64,000 nucleotides of DNA from Methylosinus trichosporium OB3b (GTDB lineage Bacteria > Pseudomonadota > Alphaproteobacteria > Rhizobiales > Beijerinckiaceae): assembly GCF_002752655.1 (NCBI RefSeq), contig NZ_CP023737.1, forward strand, positions 620,001 through 684,000, given 5' to 3'. Position 1 is the stretch's first letter. Every line of letters begins with the position of its first letter. Below the pieces are notes generated by a model. It ran no database searches, was not told where the DNA came from, and was given only the letters and a program-made list of their open reading frames with translations. The translations under genes were made by a program, and so were the position numbers. This document shows positions 8,559-17,475 of this stretch, one piece after another.

Positions 8559-9776
8559 ATGAATCAGCCGCGTGATCGTCTCCAGCATCTCGACATGCTG
8601 CGCGGGCTCTGCGCGCTCGGCGTGGTCGTCAGCCATGCGCGCGCGCTGCTGATCGTCCCCTATGCCGAGGCGCAGCAGCGCGGGCCGGGCGAGCTGCTGC
8701 TGTTCACGCTCGGCGGCCTCGGCCATGAATGCGTGATCGTCTTCTTCGTGCTCAGCGGGTTTTTCGTCGGCGGCTCGGCGTTCGCCGCGATGCGCGAGCA
8801 ACGTTTCTCCTGGGGCGACTATGGCGCCGCGCGGCTCTCGCGTCTTTGGACCGTGCTGGTTCCGGCCTTGATCCTCACCGCGGCGCTCGACGCCGCCGGC
8901 GCCGCTCTCGGTCCGCCCGGCGCCTATGACGGCACCCTGGACGCGATCATCCCGAGCGGTCCGACGCAAGCTGCGCCCGCCGATCATTCGCTCGCGACCT
9001 TCTTCGGCAATCTATTCTTCCTGCAGACCGTGGCGACGCCGGTGTTCGGCTCAAACCGCCCACTGTGGAGCCTTTCCAACGAAGCCTGCTATTATCTCGC
9101 CTTTCCGCTCATCGCTTTCGGCCTGCTGCGCGGCCTCGGCAAGGCGCGCATCGCTTATTCGGCTGCGGGCCTCCTCGTGCTCGCCCTGGCGCCGAAGGAG
9201 ATGGCCCTCCTCGGACTTCCCTGGCTCGCTGGCGCTTTCGCCGCCGCTCATCCGGCGACGCGCTCGCCGCTGCGCGCGATTCTCGCCACGGCTGCGACAG
9301 TCGCGGCGATCGGCTTCGCCCATGCGTCGCGCACGCTCGCGAGCGACATATTGCTCGGCTGCGTCGTCGCCTTGTGGCTGCGCGATCTCGCGCGCCTTCC
9401 CCCGCTCGGCGGCCTCTATGCGCGCGCCGCCGCCGGGCTCTCGGAAATTTCCTACACGCTCTACGCCGTGCATTATCCGCTGATGCTGGCGCTGTGGTTC
9501 GCGCTGCTCGCGCCCGCGCATCGGCAGCCGGGAGCGGCGGCGCTCGCGCAAATGGCCATGTTCATCGTCGCCGCGCTCGTCTATGCGACAGCCGTGTGGT
9601 TCGTCTTCGAACGCCGCACCGATACGGCGCGACGCGCCCTGAAGCGCCTCATGCTTCAATCATCGACCAATGTGAGCGGCGGGCAGACCTCTTCCAGCGA
9701 TTTGCGCTCAGCGGCGACGCCCCAGCGCCATTCGACCAAGGCCGCGCCGACCATCAGGGCGGCGCCGAAGGCATAG
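8559..9776 (+). CDS. acyltransferase 3 family membrane protein
   Basis: About 405 residues with roughly ten membrane helices. The first helix carries LDMLRGLCALGVVVSHARAL, the RG...H signature of OatA/NodX-type O-acyltransferases, where the His is probably catalytic. The RLWTVLVPAL and GSNRPLWSLSNEACYY segments also match the family. It probably transfers acetyl or another acyl group to a surface sugar. I start it at 8559 because of the ACAGGAG ribosome site; 8538 is also in frame. Its last 40 residues overlap the 3' end of the convergent MFS gene by 121 bases, a long tail-to-tail overlap. Confidence 0.85.
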   Translation: MNQPRDRLQHLDMLRGLCALGVVVSHARALLIVPYAEAQQRGPGELLLFTLGGLGHECVIVFFVLSGFFVGGSAFAAMREQRFSWGDYGAARLSRLWTVLVPALILTAALDAAGAALGPPGAYDGTLDAIIPSGPTQAAPADHSLATFFGNLFFLQTVATPVFGSNRPLWSLSNEACYYLAFPLIAFGLLRGLGKARIAYSAAGLLVLALAPKEMALLGLPWLAGAFAAAHPATRSPLRAILATAATVAAIGFAHASRTLASDILLGCVVALWLRDLARLPPLGGLYARAAAGLSEISYTLYAVHYPLMLALWFALLAPAHRQPGAAALAQMAMFIVAALVYATAVWFVFERRTDTARRALKRLMLQSSTNVSGGQTSSSDLRSAATPQRHSTKAAPTIRAAPKA

Positions 9777-11092
9777 CCTTCGAAGACGTTCCAGCGCAGC
9801 CCCGTCCCGATCAGCGTCGCGAACAGCCAGGGACTGACGACGCCGCCGAGCGCCGTGCCGACCGCATAGAAAATGGCGATCACAATGGCCCGGATCTCGA
9901 GCGGAAAGGTTTCGCTGACGGTGAGATAGGCCGCGCTCGCCGCGGCCGACGCGAAGAAGAAGACGACCATCCAGCCGAATGTCTGCTGACCGACGGTCAG
10001 CAGCCCCTGCGCGAACAGCGCGCCGACAATGAGCAGCGTGACGCCGGAGACGGCATAGGTCGCGGTGATCATCACCCGGCGTCCGAGACTGTCGAAAAAA
10101 TGCCCGAGCAGCAGCGGACCGAGGAAATTGCCGGCGGCGAGCGGCAGAATATGGAGGCCGACCGCCTCCGGCGGGACGCCGTAGAAATCGGTTAGCACCA
10201 GCGCATAGGTGAAGAAGACGGCGTTGTAGAGAAAGGCCTGCGACGCCATGAGGCTCAGCGCCACCAGCGTGCGCTGCGGATAGAGTTTGAGCAGCGCCCG
10301 CGCAATGTCCCCGATCGGCGTATGGCCGCGCGCGTGCAGCCGCACCACCGGCCATGACGGATCGCGGCGCGCCTCATGACCGATGGTTTGCCGCTCGATC
10401 GAAGCGACGATCTTTTCGGCCTCATCCTCGAAGCCGTGCAGCATCAGCCAACGCGGACTCTCCGGCAGCCAGCGCCGCATGAGCAGGATCACGGTTCCGA
10501 GCACGGCGCCGATCATGAAGGCGGCGCGCCAGCCGAGCGCGGGGTCGAGCTGGTCGAGCAGAACGAAGGAGCCCGCCGCGCCGGCCGCGGCGCCGATCCA
10601 GAAGCTGCCGTTGATGACGAGATCGGTCCACCCGCGAACGCGGGCGGGAATGAGCTCCTGAATGGTGGAGCTGACCGCCGCATATTCGCCGCCGATGCCG
10701 GCGCCGACGAGAAAGCGGAAGAGGATGAAGCTGGCGGCGTCCCAGGAGACGGCGGTCGCCGCCGTGGCGAGGAGATAGATCGCCAATGTGATGAAGAACA
10801 GCCGGCGCCGGCCGAGCCTGTCGGTCAGCCAGCCGAACAGCAGTGCGCCGAGCACGGCGCCGAGAAGATAGGCGCTGCTGGCGACGCCGACCTCGACGCT
10901 GGTGAGGCGAAGGCCCGCTTCCTCCCGCAGCACGCCCGCCACGGCGCCGGCGAGGCTCACCTCGAGGCCGTCGAGAATCCAGGTCACCCCTAGCGCGACG
11001 ACGACGAGCGTGTGGAATCGCCCCCAAGGCAGCGCGTCGAGCCGCGCGGGAATGGTCGATTCGATGACGGCGCTCGTCGCTCTGTCACGCAT
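9656..11092 (-). CDS. MFS transporter, metabolite:H+ symporter-like
   Basis: About 478 residues with 12 membrane helices. The loop after helix 2 carries the family motif GWLTDRLGRRRLFF, and the middle of the protein has the RRWLPESPRWL motif shared with sugar porters and aromatic-acid symporters. Other markers are FLVGAGIGGEYAAVSSTIQE and a repeat of the motif as HFFDSLGRRVM in the second half. The substrate cannot be read from sequence. The start at 11092 is preferred over 11146 because of the GAGGCGAGG ribosome site. It is convergent with the acyltransferase gene. Confidence 0.87.
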   Translation of the reverse strand: MRDRATSAVIESTIPARLDALPWGRFHTLVVVALGVTWILDGLEVSLAGAVAGVLREEAGLRLTSVEVGVASSAYLLGAVLGALLFGWLTDRLGRRRLFFITLAIYLLATAATAVSWDAASFILFRFLVGAGIGGEYAAVSSTIQELIPARVRGWTDLVINGSFWIGAAAGAAGSFVLLDQLDPALGWRAAFMIGAVLGTVILLMRRWLPESPRWLMLHGFEDEAEKIVASIERQTIGHEARRDPSWPVVRLHARGHTPIGDIARALLKLYPQRTLVALSLMASQAFLYNAVFFTYALVLTDFYGVPPEAVGLHILPLAAGNFLGPLLLGHFFDSLGRRVMITATYAVSGVTLLIVGALFAQGLLTVGQQTFGWMVVFFFASAAASAAYLTVSETFPLEIRAIVIAIFYAVGTALGGVVSPWLFATLIGTGLRWNVFEGYAFGAALMVGAALVEWRWGVAAERKSLEEVCPPLTLVDD

Positions 11093-11146
11093 GTCCGCCT
11101 CGCCTCTCCACTCCGCAGTGGAATCGGTGAAGGATAAGATCACCAA

Positions 11147-11268
11147 CCCTCGTCCTGAGGAGCCGCCGCAGGCGGCGTCTCGAAGGACGGCCGTGGGACG
11201 AAATCTAAAGGCTTCTCCCCGTTGCCGTCCTTCGAGACGCCCGCTTCGCGGGCTCCTCAGGACGAGGG
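11147..11268. repeat. dispersed inverted-repeat element family B, copy 1
   Basis: The left arm CCTCGTCCTGAGGAGCC...GTCTCGAAGGACGG is mirrored by GCCGTCCTTCGAGACGCC...GGCTCCTCAGGACGAGG, with short GC-rich inner hairpins in each arm. A second copy lies at 41534-41653. Both copies are followed at about the same distance by CCTTCACCCGATTGC, so the mobilised or copied unit may be longer than the palindrome. Confidence 0.85.
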
Positions 11269-11442
11269 TCAGGGATATGGTCCTTCACCCGATTGCCCTG
11301 CTCCACCCCGGGCGCGGCCGGACGCCGCGTCGCGGGCAGGATAGAGAAACGATTGGCGGACAAAAACGGCGAAAAGAACGGCCGTTTCCGTGATGCGGGC
11401 GAGGTTGACTTGACCGGCGGGTTCGGTTCATCCTGCCACGGT

Positions 11443-11497
11443 CACGTGGTTCTTTGAGCCGGCCGGCTTGCCGCCACGTAAAACAACGCGCTAAAAG
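11443..11497 (+). promoter_or_regulatory. SAM-II riboswitch aptamer upstream of metZ
   Basis: The RNA would contain the SAM-II (metA) core: GCTTGCCGCCACGTAAAACA followed by ACGCGCTAAA. ACGTGG at 11444-11449 pairs with CCACGT at 11474-11479 to form P1. A GGCC in the loop (11461-11464) could pair with GGCC at 11497-11500 as part of the pseudoknot. SAM-II aptamers control methionine biosynthesis genes in alphaproteobacteria, and metZ follows directly. Binding of S-adenosylmethionine should lower metZ expression. Confidence 0.85.
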
Positions 11498-11500
11498 GCC

Positions 11501-11527
11501 GGGTTTCCTCGTGAAATCCGCTTTTTT
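11501..11527 (+). terminator. intrinsic terminator of the SAM-II riboswitch
   Basis: GGGTTTC and GAAATCC flank a CTCGT loop and can form a 7-pair stem (one G-U pair), followed after GC by six T residues. It begins immediately after the aptamer's conserved GCTAAA tail and lies 38 bases before the metZ start, as expected for an attenuator. Confidence 0.7.
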
Positions 11528-11565
11528 CGCCACGGCGCCACGCGCCGCAGGGGAGACGACGATCC

Positions 11566-12765
11566 ATGAGCTCAGAACGAAAACCATTGCGGCCTGCGAC
11601 GCAGCTCGTTCACGGCGGCGGCGTCCGCTCGCAGTTCGGCGAATTGTCCGAGGCCTTGTTCCTCACGCAGAGCTTCGCCTATCCGACGATGGAGGCGGCC
11701 GAGGCGCGCTTCAAGGGCGAGGACCCGGGCTTCATCTATTCGCGCTTCTCCAATCCGACCGTCGCCATGTTCGAGAAGCGCATGGCGCTGCTCGAGGGGG
11801 CGGAGGCCGCGCGCGCCACGGCGAGCGGCATGGCCGCCGTCACCGCCGCTCTGCTCGCGCAATTGCGCGCCGGCGACCATATCGTCTCGGCCCGCGCTCT
11901 GTTCGGCTCCTGCCTCTATGTGGTCGAGGATCTGCTGCCGCGTTTCGGCGTCGCCTCGACGCTCGTCGACGGCTCGGATCTCGCGCAGTGGAAGGCCGCG
12001 GTCCGCAAGGAGACCAAGCTGCTCTTCCTCGAGAGCCCGACCAATCCCGGCCTCGAGGTCTATGACATTCGCGCCATCGCGAACATCGCGCATGAGGCCG
12101 GCGCGCGCCTCGTCGTCGACAACGTGTTCGCGACGCCGCTGCTGCAGAAGCCGTTCGAGCTCGGCGCCGATGTCGTCGTCTATTCGGCGACCAAGCATAT
12201 CGACGGTCAGGGCCGCTGCCTCGGCGGCGTGATCCTCGCCTCGCAGGCGCTGATCGAGGAGAGCATTCATAATTTTCTGCGCCAGACCGGGCCGGCTCTG
12301 TCGCCCTTCAACGCCTGGACCATGCTGAAAGCGCTGGAGACGCTGCCGCTGCGCGTCGCGCAGCAGACCGCGAGCGCCGCCCGCATCGCCGATTTCCTCG
12401 CCGAGCAGAAGGGGATCGCCCGCGTGCTCTATCCGTTCCGGCCCGATCATCCGCAGGCGGAGCTGGCGCGCCGGCAGATGTCGGGCGGCGGCACCCTCGT
12501 CAGCTTCGATGTCGAAGGCGGCAAGGAAGCCGCATTCCGCTTCGCCAATGCGCTGGAGGTCGTGAAAATCTCCAATAATCTCGGCGACGCCAAGAGCCTC
12601 GTCACCCATCCGGCGACGACGACGCATCAGCGGCTGACGCCCGAGGCGCGAGCGCGCATCGGCGTCGGCGACGGCATGCTGCGTCTGTCGGTCGGGCTCG
12701 AGGATATCGAGGATCTGCTCACTGACCTCGAATACGGACTATCCGCGGCGTCTCGACGCGGCTGA
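11566..12765 (+). CDS. metZ: O-succinylhomoserine sulfhydrylase
   Basis: A 399-residue PLP enzyme of the Cys/Met metabolism family that makes homocysteine from O-succinylhomoserine and sulfide in methionine synthesis. The PLP lysine is in YSATKHIDGQG (Lys about 210), and YSRFSNPT, SGMAAV, ESPTNP and VVDNVFATP are the usual cofactor and substrate blocks. The sequence fits MetZ better than cystathionine gamma-synthase: FLTQSFAYPTMEAAEARF and the C-terminal KSLVTHPATTTHQRL region. A strong AGGGGAGA ribosome site lies before the ATG. It is preceded by a SAM-II riboswitch and terminator. Its 3' end overlaps the convergent small gene by 47 bases. Confidence 0.93.
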   Translation: MSSERKPLRPATQLVHGGGVRSQFGELSEALFLTQSFAYPTMEAAEARFKGEDPGFIYSRFSNPTVAMFEKRMALLEGAEAARATASGMAAVTAALLAQLRAGDHIVSARALFGSCLYVVEDLLPRFGVASTLVDGSDLAQWKAAVRKETKLLFLESPTNPGLEVYDIRAIANIAHEAGARLVVDNVFATPLLQKPFELGADVVVYSATKHIDGQGRCLGGVILASQALIEESIHNFLRQTGPALSPFNAWTMLKALETLPLRVAQQTASAARIADFLAEQKGIARVLYPFRPDHPQAELARRQMSGGGTLVSFDVEGGKEAAFRFANALEVVKISNNLGDAKSLVTHPATTTHQRLTPEARARIGVGDGMLRLSVGLEDIEDLLTDLEYGLSAASRRG

Positions 12766-12991
12766 GACAGTGCGAGAGGCCGCGCGGACGCATCGCCTCT
12801 GCGCGGCGGCGGGAACGGGCGCTGGCGGCGATGAGCTCTTCCTCGACAGCGAGGTCGGCGCGCTCGTCGGAGCGCGCGACCGCCGCGCCGGCTCGCCACA
12901 GCTTGACCTTTTCGGCCAAGGCATAGGACGAGGCGAGCAGCAGCGTCAGCGCCTCGAGGCTCGCGCCTCCCAGAAGTTCAGATTGCAGCAT
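12719..12991 (-). CDS. small protein of unknown function
   Basis: A 90-residue protein beginning MLQSELLGGASLEALTLLLA, with one mildly hydrophobic helix near the start and a basic, Arg-rich C-terminus. I do not recognise a family. The start is supported by an unusually good ribosome site, AAAGGGAGAA, 7 bases before the ATG. Its C-terminal 15 residues are encoded antisense to the end of metZ. It lies 34 bases after another small minus-strand gene with a similarly strong ribosome site, so the two probably form an operon. Confidence 0.55.
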   Translation of the reverse strand: MLQSELLGGASLEALTLLLASSYALAEKVKLWRAGAAVARSDERADLAVEEELIAASARSRRRAEAMRPRGLSHCLSRVETPRIVRIRGQ

Positions 12992-13025
12992 CTCGGATTC
13001 TCCCTTTTCCGCGCGGCCTCGGGCG

Positions 13026-13280
13026 TCAGCGGGTTGCGTCGAAACGGGCGAATTTGGCCCGCCGTTCGAGATCGATGAGGCGTCCGCTGCGGCGCGGCCG
13101 TGGGACGGAGGGCGGCGCAATGGCGGCGGTCTGCGGCTCGGCGTCGGCGGCCACAACCGATTCGCGCGGCGGCGGCTCCATGGCGAAAGCGCTCGCGGCG
13201 CCGGCGCTCGAAAACACGCGCACGAAGTCCCGAATGAATGCGCCCATTCCGGCGCGATTGACGGCATATAACTGAAACAC
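13026..13280 (-). CDS. small protein of unknown function, GTG start
   Basis: An 84-residue frame starting at GTG (FQLYAVNRAGMGAFIRDFVR), with a short amphipathic N-terminal part, a Pro/Ala-rich middle and a basic C-terminus. The GTG at 13280 is chosen over upstream ATGs because GGGAAGGGGAAG sits just before it. No family is recognised. It is probably translated together with the 90-residue gene that follows. Confidence 0.5.
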   Translation of the reverse strand: MFQLYAVNRAGMGAFIRDFVRVFSSAGAASAFAMEPPPRESVVAADAEPQTAAIAPPSVPRPRRSGRLIDLERRAKFARFDATR

Positions 13281-13382
13281 GGCTTCCCCTTCCCTGTCGC
13301 GGCGGCGCGCGACTCGTCGCTTCATGCGGACCGACGGCGCGCGGCTCAAAAGCGTGCGGGCAGCGTCGTCTGCGGAGACAGA

Positions 13383-13739
13383 TCAGGAGAAGGCGGGAGG
13401 CGCTCGCGCCCGGATGAGATGATCGTGGCGCGACGGCGCGCTCTCGTCATCGGCGACCACCCAGCCGGTCAGGCTCGCGGGAATGGCCGCCGCGCAGACG
13501 GCGGCGCGTGGCGCGACCGGCGGCGCGACGCCGCCGCATAGAGCGCAGAGACTGCAAAGCTCCGGCGAAACTTGCGGCAGGCCGGTGGGTCGCGCCTCAT
13601 CCGCGGAGATCACGACGCTCGCGGTCGAGCAGGCCGTCGGAGCGTCGGAGCCCATCGCCATGCGCGCCGCCGCCGGCGCCAAGGCCTGAACGGCCAGGGC
13701 CAGAGCGAACAGCAGAGCGCAGAGGAAGTTGCGACCCAT
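13383..13739 (-). CDS. DUF2946-like secreted Cys-motif protein
   Basis: 118 residues starting MGRNFLCALLFALALAVQAL, a clear signal peptide or membrane anchor. The mature part carries ELCSLCALCGG, a cysteine cluster in the position of the CxxC/HxxC motif of DUF2946 proteins. Such proteins often sit next to TonB receptors and copper genes and may bind metal. The start has a GAGGCGG ribosome site. It is divergent from a second DUF2946-like gene and lies near the TonB receptor. Confidence 0.65.
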   Translation of the reverse strand: MGRNFLCALLFALALAVQALAPAAARMAMGSDAPTACSTASVVISADEARPTGLPQVSPELCSLCALCGGVAPPVAPRAAVCAAAIPASLTGWVVADDESAPSRHDHLIRARAPPAFS

Positions 13740-13981
13740 TCCGCCTCGACGAGCAGTGCCGCACAAAGCGCGGCGTGGCCGGACTCTGGCGCAATCGAAG
13801 CGCCGGAGCAAGCAATTCCCTGGTTTGCGGCGCACCCTGATGTGATGCGCCGCAACATGAATCGACCGGCCTTCCGGCGCTACGGCAGCCCTAGCGCAAA
13901 GAGCGGCAAGCGACACCCGCCCGAATTTGAATCCGGGGCTTCTTCATGTTAAGGCTGCGCCGGCCCTGAAGGGATTTGGTG

Positions 13982-14335
13982 ATGAAGTCGGGCAGTTTAC
14001 GCGCAGCGCTGCTGATCTTCGCCCTCGTCGTGCAGTCGGCGTTGAGCGGGTTGGTCATGCCTTCGAGCGCGGCGGCCAAAGTCGGCTCGACGATCGCCGC
14101 GCCGCCGCATTGCCATCGACACGGCTCCACCCCCGACGACGACGGACGCTCCAAGCGCCAGTGCGCTTTCTGTCCGTTTTGCTCCGCCAATTTGGACACG
14201 CTGCTTCCGGTTTTGCACTGGGCGCAGGCGTCGTGTCCGCGGGTTGCGGGCTTTTTAGCGACTTTCGTCGGCGCGGCTCCGCGCATAGAGCTCGCACATG
14301 CGCCGCAGCAGGCCCGGGCTCCGCCGCGCGCCTGA
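13982..14335 (+). CDS. DUF2946-like secreted Cys-motif protein
   Basis: 117 residues. An N-terminal hydrophobic segment (LRAALLIFALVVQSALSGLV) precedes a His/Cys-rich stretch, PPHCHRHG, and a QCAFCPFCS motif, typical of DUF2946. A GAAGGGA ribosome site lies 8 bases before the ATG. It is the first gene of a likely pair with the TonB receptor, 130 bases downstream, and is divergent from a similar gene. A role in metal (often copper) sensing or uptake is suggested by family context only. Confidence 0.75.
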   Translation: MKSGSLRAALLIFALVVQSALSGLVMPSSAAAKVGSTIAAPPHCHRHGSTPDDDGRSKRQCAFCPFCSANLDTLLPVLHWAQASCPRVAGFLATFVGAAPRIELAHAPQQARAPPRA

Positions 14336-14465
14336 TACGCGAAACGCTCCGCCTCTTTCATCTGCATCGTCTCCGCCTCGCACGGCTGTTTCGTTCCGCC
14401 CCGTCGCGCCTTTGCTGCGCGTGAGCGGTCGGCGAACGCCGCCGAAACGCACGGATTCACCACTC

Positions 14466-16970
14466 ATGTCGCCATCATCCAGACTTTTGCGCAGCGCTTC
14501 CGCCTGCGCTCTCGCGCTCGCCTCGCTCCCTTTCGCCGCTCATGCGCAGGAAGAGCTGCCGACCATCGATGTCGCCGGCCAGTCCGCCGGCGGCTCCTCC
14601 GCGCCAGCAGAAAAGAAGCCTTTCAGCGGATCCTATGTGCCGGAGAGCGTCTCGCACACGACCGTGGTCAGCTCGGCGACGCGCGAGGAGATCGACAAGA
14701 CCGTCAATACGATGACGACGGCCGAGACCTTCAAATATCTGCCGAGCGTGCTCGTGCGTGAGCGCTTCATAGGCGACCGCAACGCAACAGTGCAGGGCCG
14801 CGTCAACAATCCTCAGGACAGCGCCCGCACCATGGTCTACGCCGACGGCGTGCTGCTCTCCAATTATCTCGGCAATTCCTACGCTTATCCGCCGCGCTGG
14901 GGCATGGTCTCGCCCGCGGAAATCGACCGTATCGATGTCATCGCCGGGCCGATGTCGGCGCTTTACGGCGGCAATTCGCTCAGCGGCGTCTACACGGTGA
15001 CGACCCGCATGCCCGACCATTTCGAAGTGCATGCATCGGCCACGGGGGCCCTGCAACCCTTCAACTGGTACAACACCAACACGACCAATCTGTCGGGGAA
15101 TATGAACATCCTCGTCGGCGACCGCATCAATGATCTGTCGTTCTGGTTCGGCTACGACAGGCTCGACGCGCAGGGGCAGACGCAAACTTTCTCTCTCAAT
15201 CCACGCACGTCGGCGGCGGGCAAGAATGTGATCGAGGGTTACGGCGGCGTGCTGGCGCCCGACCCCAGCGGGACGCCGTACAATCTCGTCGCTGGCGGCG
15301 CCGGGGCCGATCACAGCCAGCAGCACATGGGCAAGTTCAAGATCGCCTATGATCTCGCTCCGGGCGTGCGCGCCAAATATCAGATCGGCTTCTGGTCGCT
15401 CGTCGACGACACTTTCGTCGATCCTTATCTGACGACGAAGGACGGCGTGCCGATCTATAATCTCGGTAAGAACACGCTGATCGGCGGCGCGCTGGGAGCC
15501 TATTCGATCTCCGGCCTCAATCCGACCCATTCGAATGCATCGCATCTCATGCAATCGGCGGAATTGAAGAGCGACACCGGCGGCGTGTTCGATTACGATC
15601 TCGTCGCGACCCAATATAATTACCTGCGCGACTATACAAACTCGGCTACATCCTACGGGCTCATACCGACCGCCGCGGCCGACGGCACGATCAGCTATTC
15701 GACAAATCCTTCTGGATCCAATGTCAATCAGGGCGGCAACTACTGGCGCACCTTCGACGCCCGGGCGATCTATCGCCCCGAAGTCGATATGTTGGGCAGA
15801 CATGTTCTGTCGTTCGGCGGCAACGCCTGGACCTACTCGCTCAACAGCGTCCAGACCAACACTTTGAACTGGACATCGAATTTCTATACGTCGATCAAGG
15901 CCCTCAATTACGGCAAGGTCGACATGAAGGGCGTTTATCTCCAGGACGAATGGAAGTTCCACCCGCAATGGCGCCTGACACTCGGCGCTCGTGGGGATTT
16001 TTGGGACGCCTATGACGGGGCCAATTACAATCCGGGCAAGGCGTCGACTCAGTTTCAAACGTCGCAGAAAGGCGCCTTCTCTCCCAAGGGCGCGCTCGAA
16101 TATCAAGTGACGCCCGAGTTCCTGATGCGCGCCTCGATCGCCCGAAACTATCGCTTCCCGACGGTCACAGAGCTGTTCCAGGGAATCACGACTCCCAACT
16201 CCCAGCTCATCAACAATCCCTATCTCCAGCCCGAATCCTCGACCTATTACGAGGCGACCGGCGAATATCGCTGGGCCAACGCCTTCAACGGCGCCGTGGG
16301 CATGATCGTTCCGCGCGTCAGCCTGTTCATGGACGACCGCTGGAACTTCATCAACAGCCAGACGACTCTGATCGGCGGATTTTCGACGACCGCGCAGTCG
16401 AACATCGACAAGATCCGCATACGCGGCGTCGAAGGCGCGATCAATATGACGGATGTCTACGTGCCGGGGTTGAATTTCAACGCCAGCGCGACCTTCGTCG
16501 ACGCTAAAATCCTGTCGGACTCGACCATGCCCTATATCCAGGGCAATCAGGTGCCGCGCATTCCGCGCATTCGCATGCGCGCGGTGGCGAGCTACAGTCC
16601 GACGCCGGACTTCTCCCTCGCCGCCGGCGTGCGTTTCGCGACGGGCGCTTTCACGCAGCTCACCAACACCGACTTCAGCCACGACGTCTATGGCAACACC
16701 GACAGCTCCTATCTCGTGTTCGACGCCAAGGCGAATTACAAATTCGCGCCGAACTGGACGCTCACGGCGGGCATCGACAATATCGGGCGCTACAAATATC
16801 TCGTGAACCCGAACCCCTATCCGCAGCGCACCTTCTTCCTCGGCGTGAAATATGATTTCGGCGGCCCACAGCAGACTGCCTCGGCATCGGGAAATGGCGG
16901 TTACAACGCGCCTGCCGGGGGCGGCGGAAACGCGCCGCTCAGCGGAGGCTCGCCGACGATTACGCGCTGA
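14466..16970 (+). CDS. TonB-dependent outer membrane receptor
   Basis: An 834-residue outer membrane protein with a signal peptide (ending FAAHAQEE), an N-terminal plug domain (TFKYLPSVLVRERF, RTMVYADGVLL, IDRIDVIAGPMSALYGGNSL) and a C-terminal 22-strand barrel ending in an aromatic strand (FFLGVKYDF). A Gly/Asn/Pro-rich tail of about 35 residues follows the last barrel strand, which is unusual since the final aromatic residue normally ends these proteins. The TonB box is not obvious; ELPTIDVAG is the best candidate. The adjacent DUF2946 genes suggest a metal or metallophore substrate. The substrate itself cannot be stated. A longer start at 14298 would overlap the upstream gene and lack a leading signal peptide. 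Confidence 0.92.
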   Translation: MSPSSRLLRSASACALALASLPFAAHAQEELPTIDVAGQSAGGSSAPAEKKPFSGSYVPESVSHTTVVSSATREEIDKTVNTMTTAETFKYLPSVLVRERFIGDRNATVQGRVNNPQDSARTMVYADGVLLSNYLGNSYAYPPRWGMVSPAEIDRIDVIAGPMSALYGGNSLSGVYTVTTRMPDHFEVHASATGALQPFNWYNTNTTNLSGNMNILVGDRINDLSFWFGYDRLDAQGQTQTFSLNPRTSAAGKNVIEGYGGVLAPDPSGTPYNLVAGGAGADHSQQHMGKFKIAYDLAPGVRAKYQIGFWSLVDDTFVDPYLTTKDGVPIYNLGKNTLIGGALGAYSISGLNPTHSNASHLMQSAELKSDTGGVFDYDLVATQYNYLRDYTNSATSYGLIPTAAADGTISYSTNPSGSNVNQGGNYWRTFDARAIYRPEVDMLGRHVLSFGGNAWTYSLNSVQTNTLNWTSNFYTSIKALNYGKVDMKGVYLQDEWKFHPQWRLTLGARGDFWDAYDGANYNPGKASTQFQTSQKGAFSPKGALEYQVTPEFLMRASIARNYRFPTVTELFQGITTPNSQLINNPYLQPESSTYYEATGEYRWANAFNGAVGMIVPRVSLFMDDRWNFINSQTTLIGGFSTTAQSNIDKIRIRGVEGAINMTDVYVPGLNFNASATFVDAKILSDSTMPYIQGNQVPRIPRIRMRAVASYSPTPDFSLAAGVRFATGAFTQLTNTDFSHDVYGNTDSSYLVFDAKANYKFAPNWTLTAGIDNIGRYKYLVNPNPYPQRTFFLGVKYDFGGPQQTASASGNGGYNAPAGGGGNAPLSGGSPTITR

Positions 16971-16998
16971 CGGCTCCGCCCGTGCGAAATGCGTGATC

Positions 16999-17033
16999 GC
17001 GCCGCGAGGAGGGCCTTCCCTTCCTCGCGGCGC
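16999..17033 (+). terminator. strong hairpin after the TonB receptor gene
   Basis: GCGCCGCGAGGA and TCCTCGCGGCGC form a perfect 12-pair stem 28 bases after the receptor stop codon. No T-run follows, so it may be a terminator of a non-canonical kind or a 3' stabilising structure. Confidence 0.45.
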
Positions 17034-17475
17034 ATGACCCGAGACGATCGGGCGCAAGCTCGACACGGAGAAGCAAGCGGGGGCGTATTCATCAACACTT
17101 TCGAGAAGCTATTGAATTCACTTGGCCACGACGAGACCCGGCCGTTCATGGACGGCGCATCCGACGCATGCATCGCGACGACGCCCATGCAGACGAGGCC
17201 GCACAGCGCTAGACGATGGCCCGGAAGCCAGCGCCAGACCCACGATCGCCTTCCGACAGAATCAGGCGCGCCCCGCCGCGGAGATCGCGACAGCAACGGG
17301 GCAGGAGCCGCCGAGCAAATGACCAAACGCTCAGGGCGCCGCGCCTTTTGCCTCGAGCTTTGTCGAGAATGTCACAGATTTTGCTACAGTCGCTTTGCGG
17401 GGCCCGGGAGGGCGTCGCGCCACGACCATCGGAACCCCATTCCCCTCGGCCGTCATGCGCTCTAGAGTAGGATCT
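17034..17475. other. gap with no convincing gene
   Basis: About 440 bases between the receptor hairpin and apaG. Open frames exist on both strands but have Arg/Pro-rich, low-complexity translations and no ribosome sites. I see no RNA gene. The apaG promoter must lie here. Confidence 0.4.

Noticed and set aside
14475..17066. 863-residue minus-strand open frame
   Set aside because: It is antisense to the TonB receptor, is Arg/Ala/His-rich and lacks any domain; long antisense frames are expected in GC-rich coding DNA.
16901..17326. Minus-strand frame with a short hydrophobic patch in the gap after the TonB receptor
   Set aside because: No ribosome site and an Arg/Pro-rich remainder; the patch alone is not enough for a gene.
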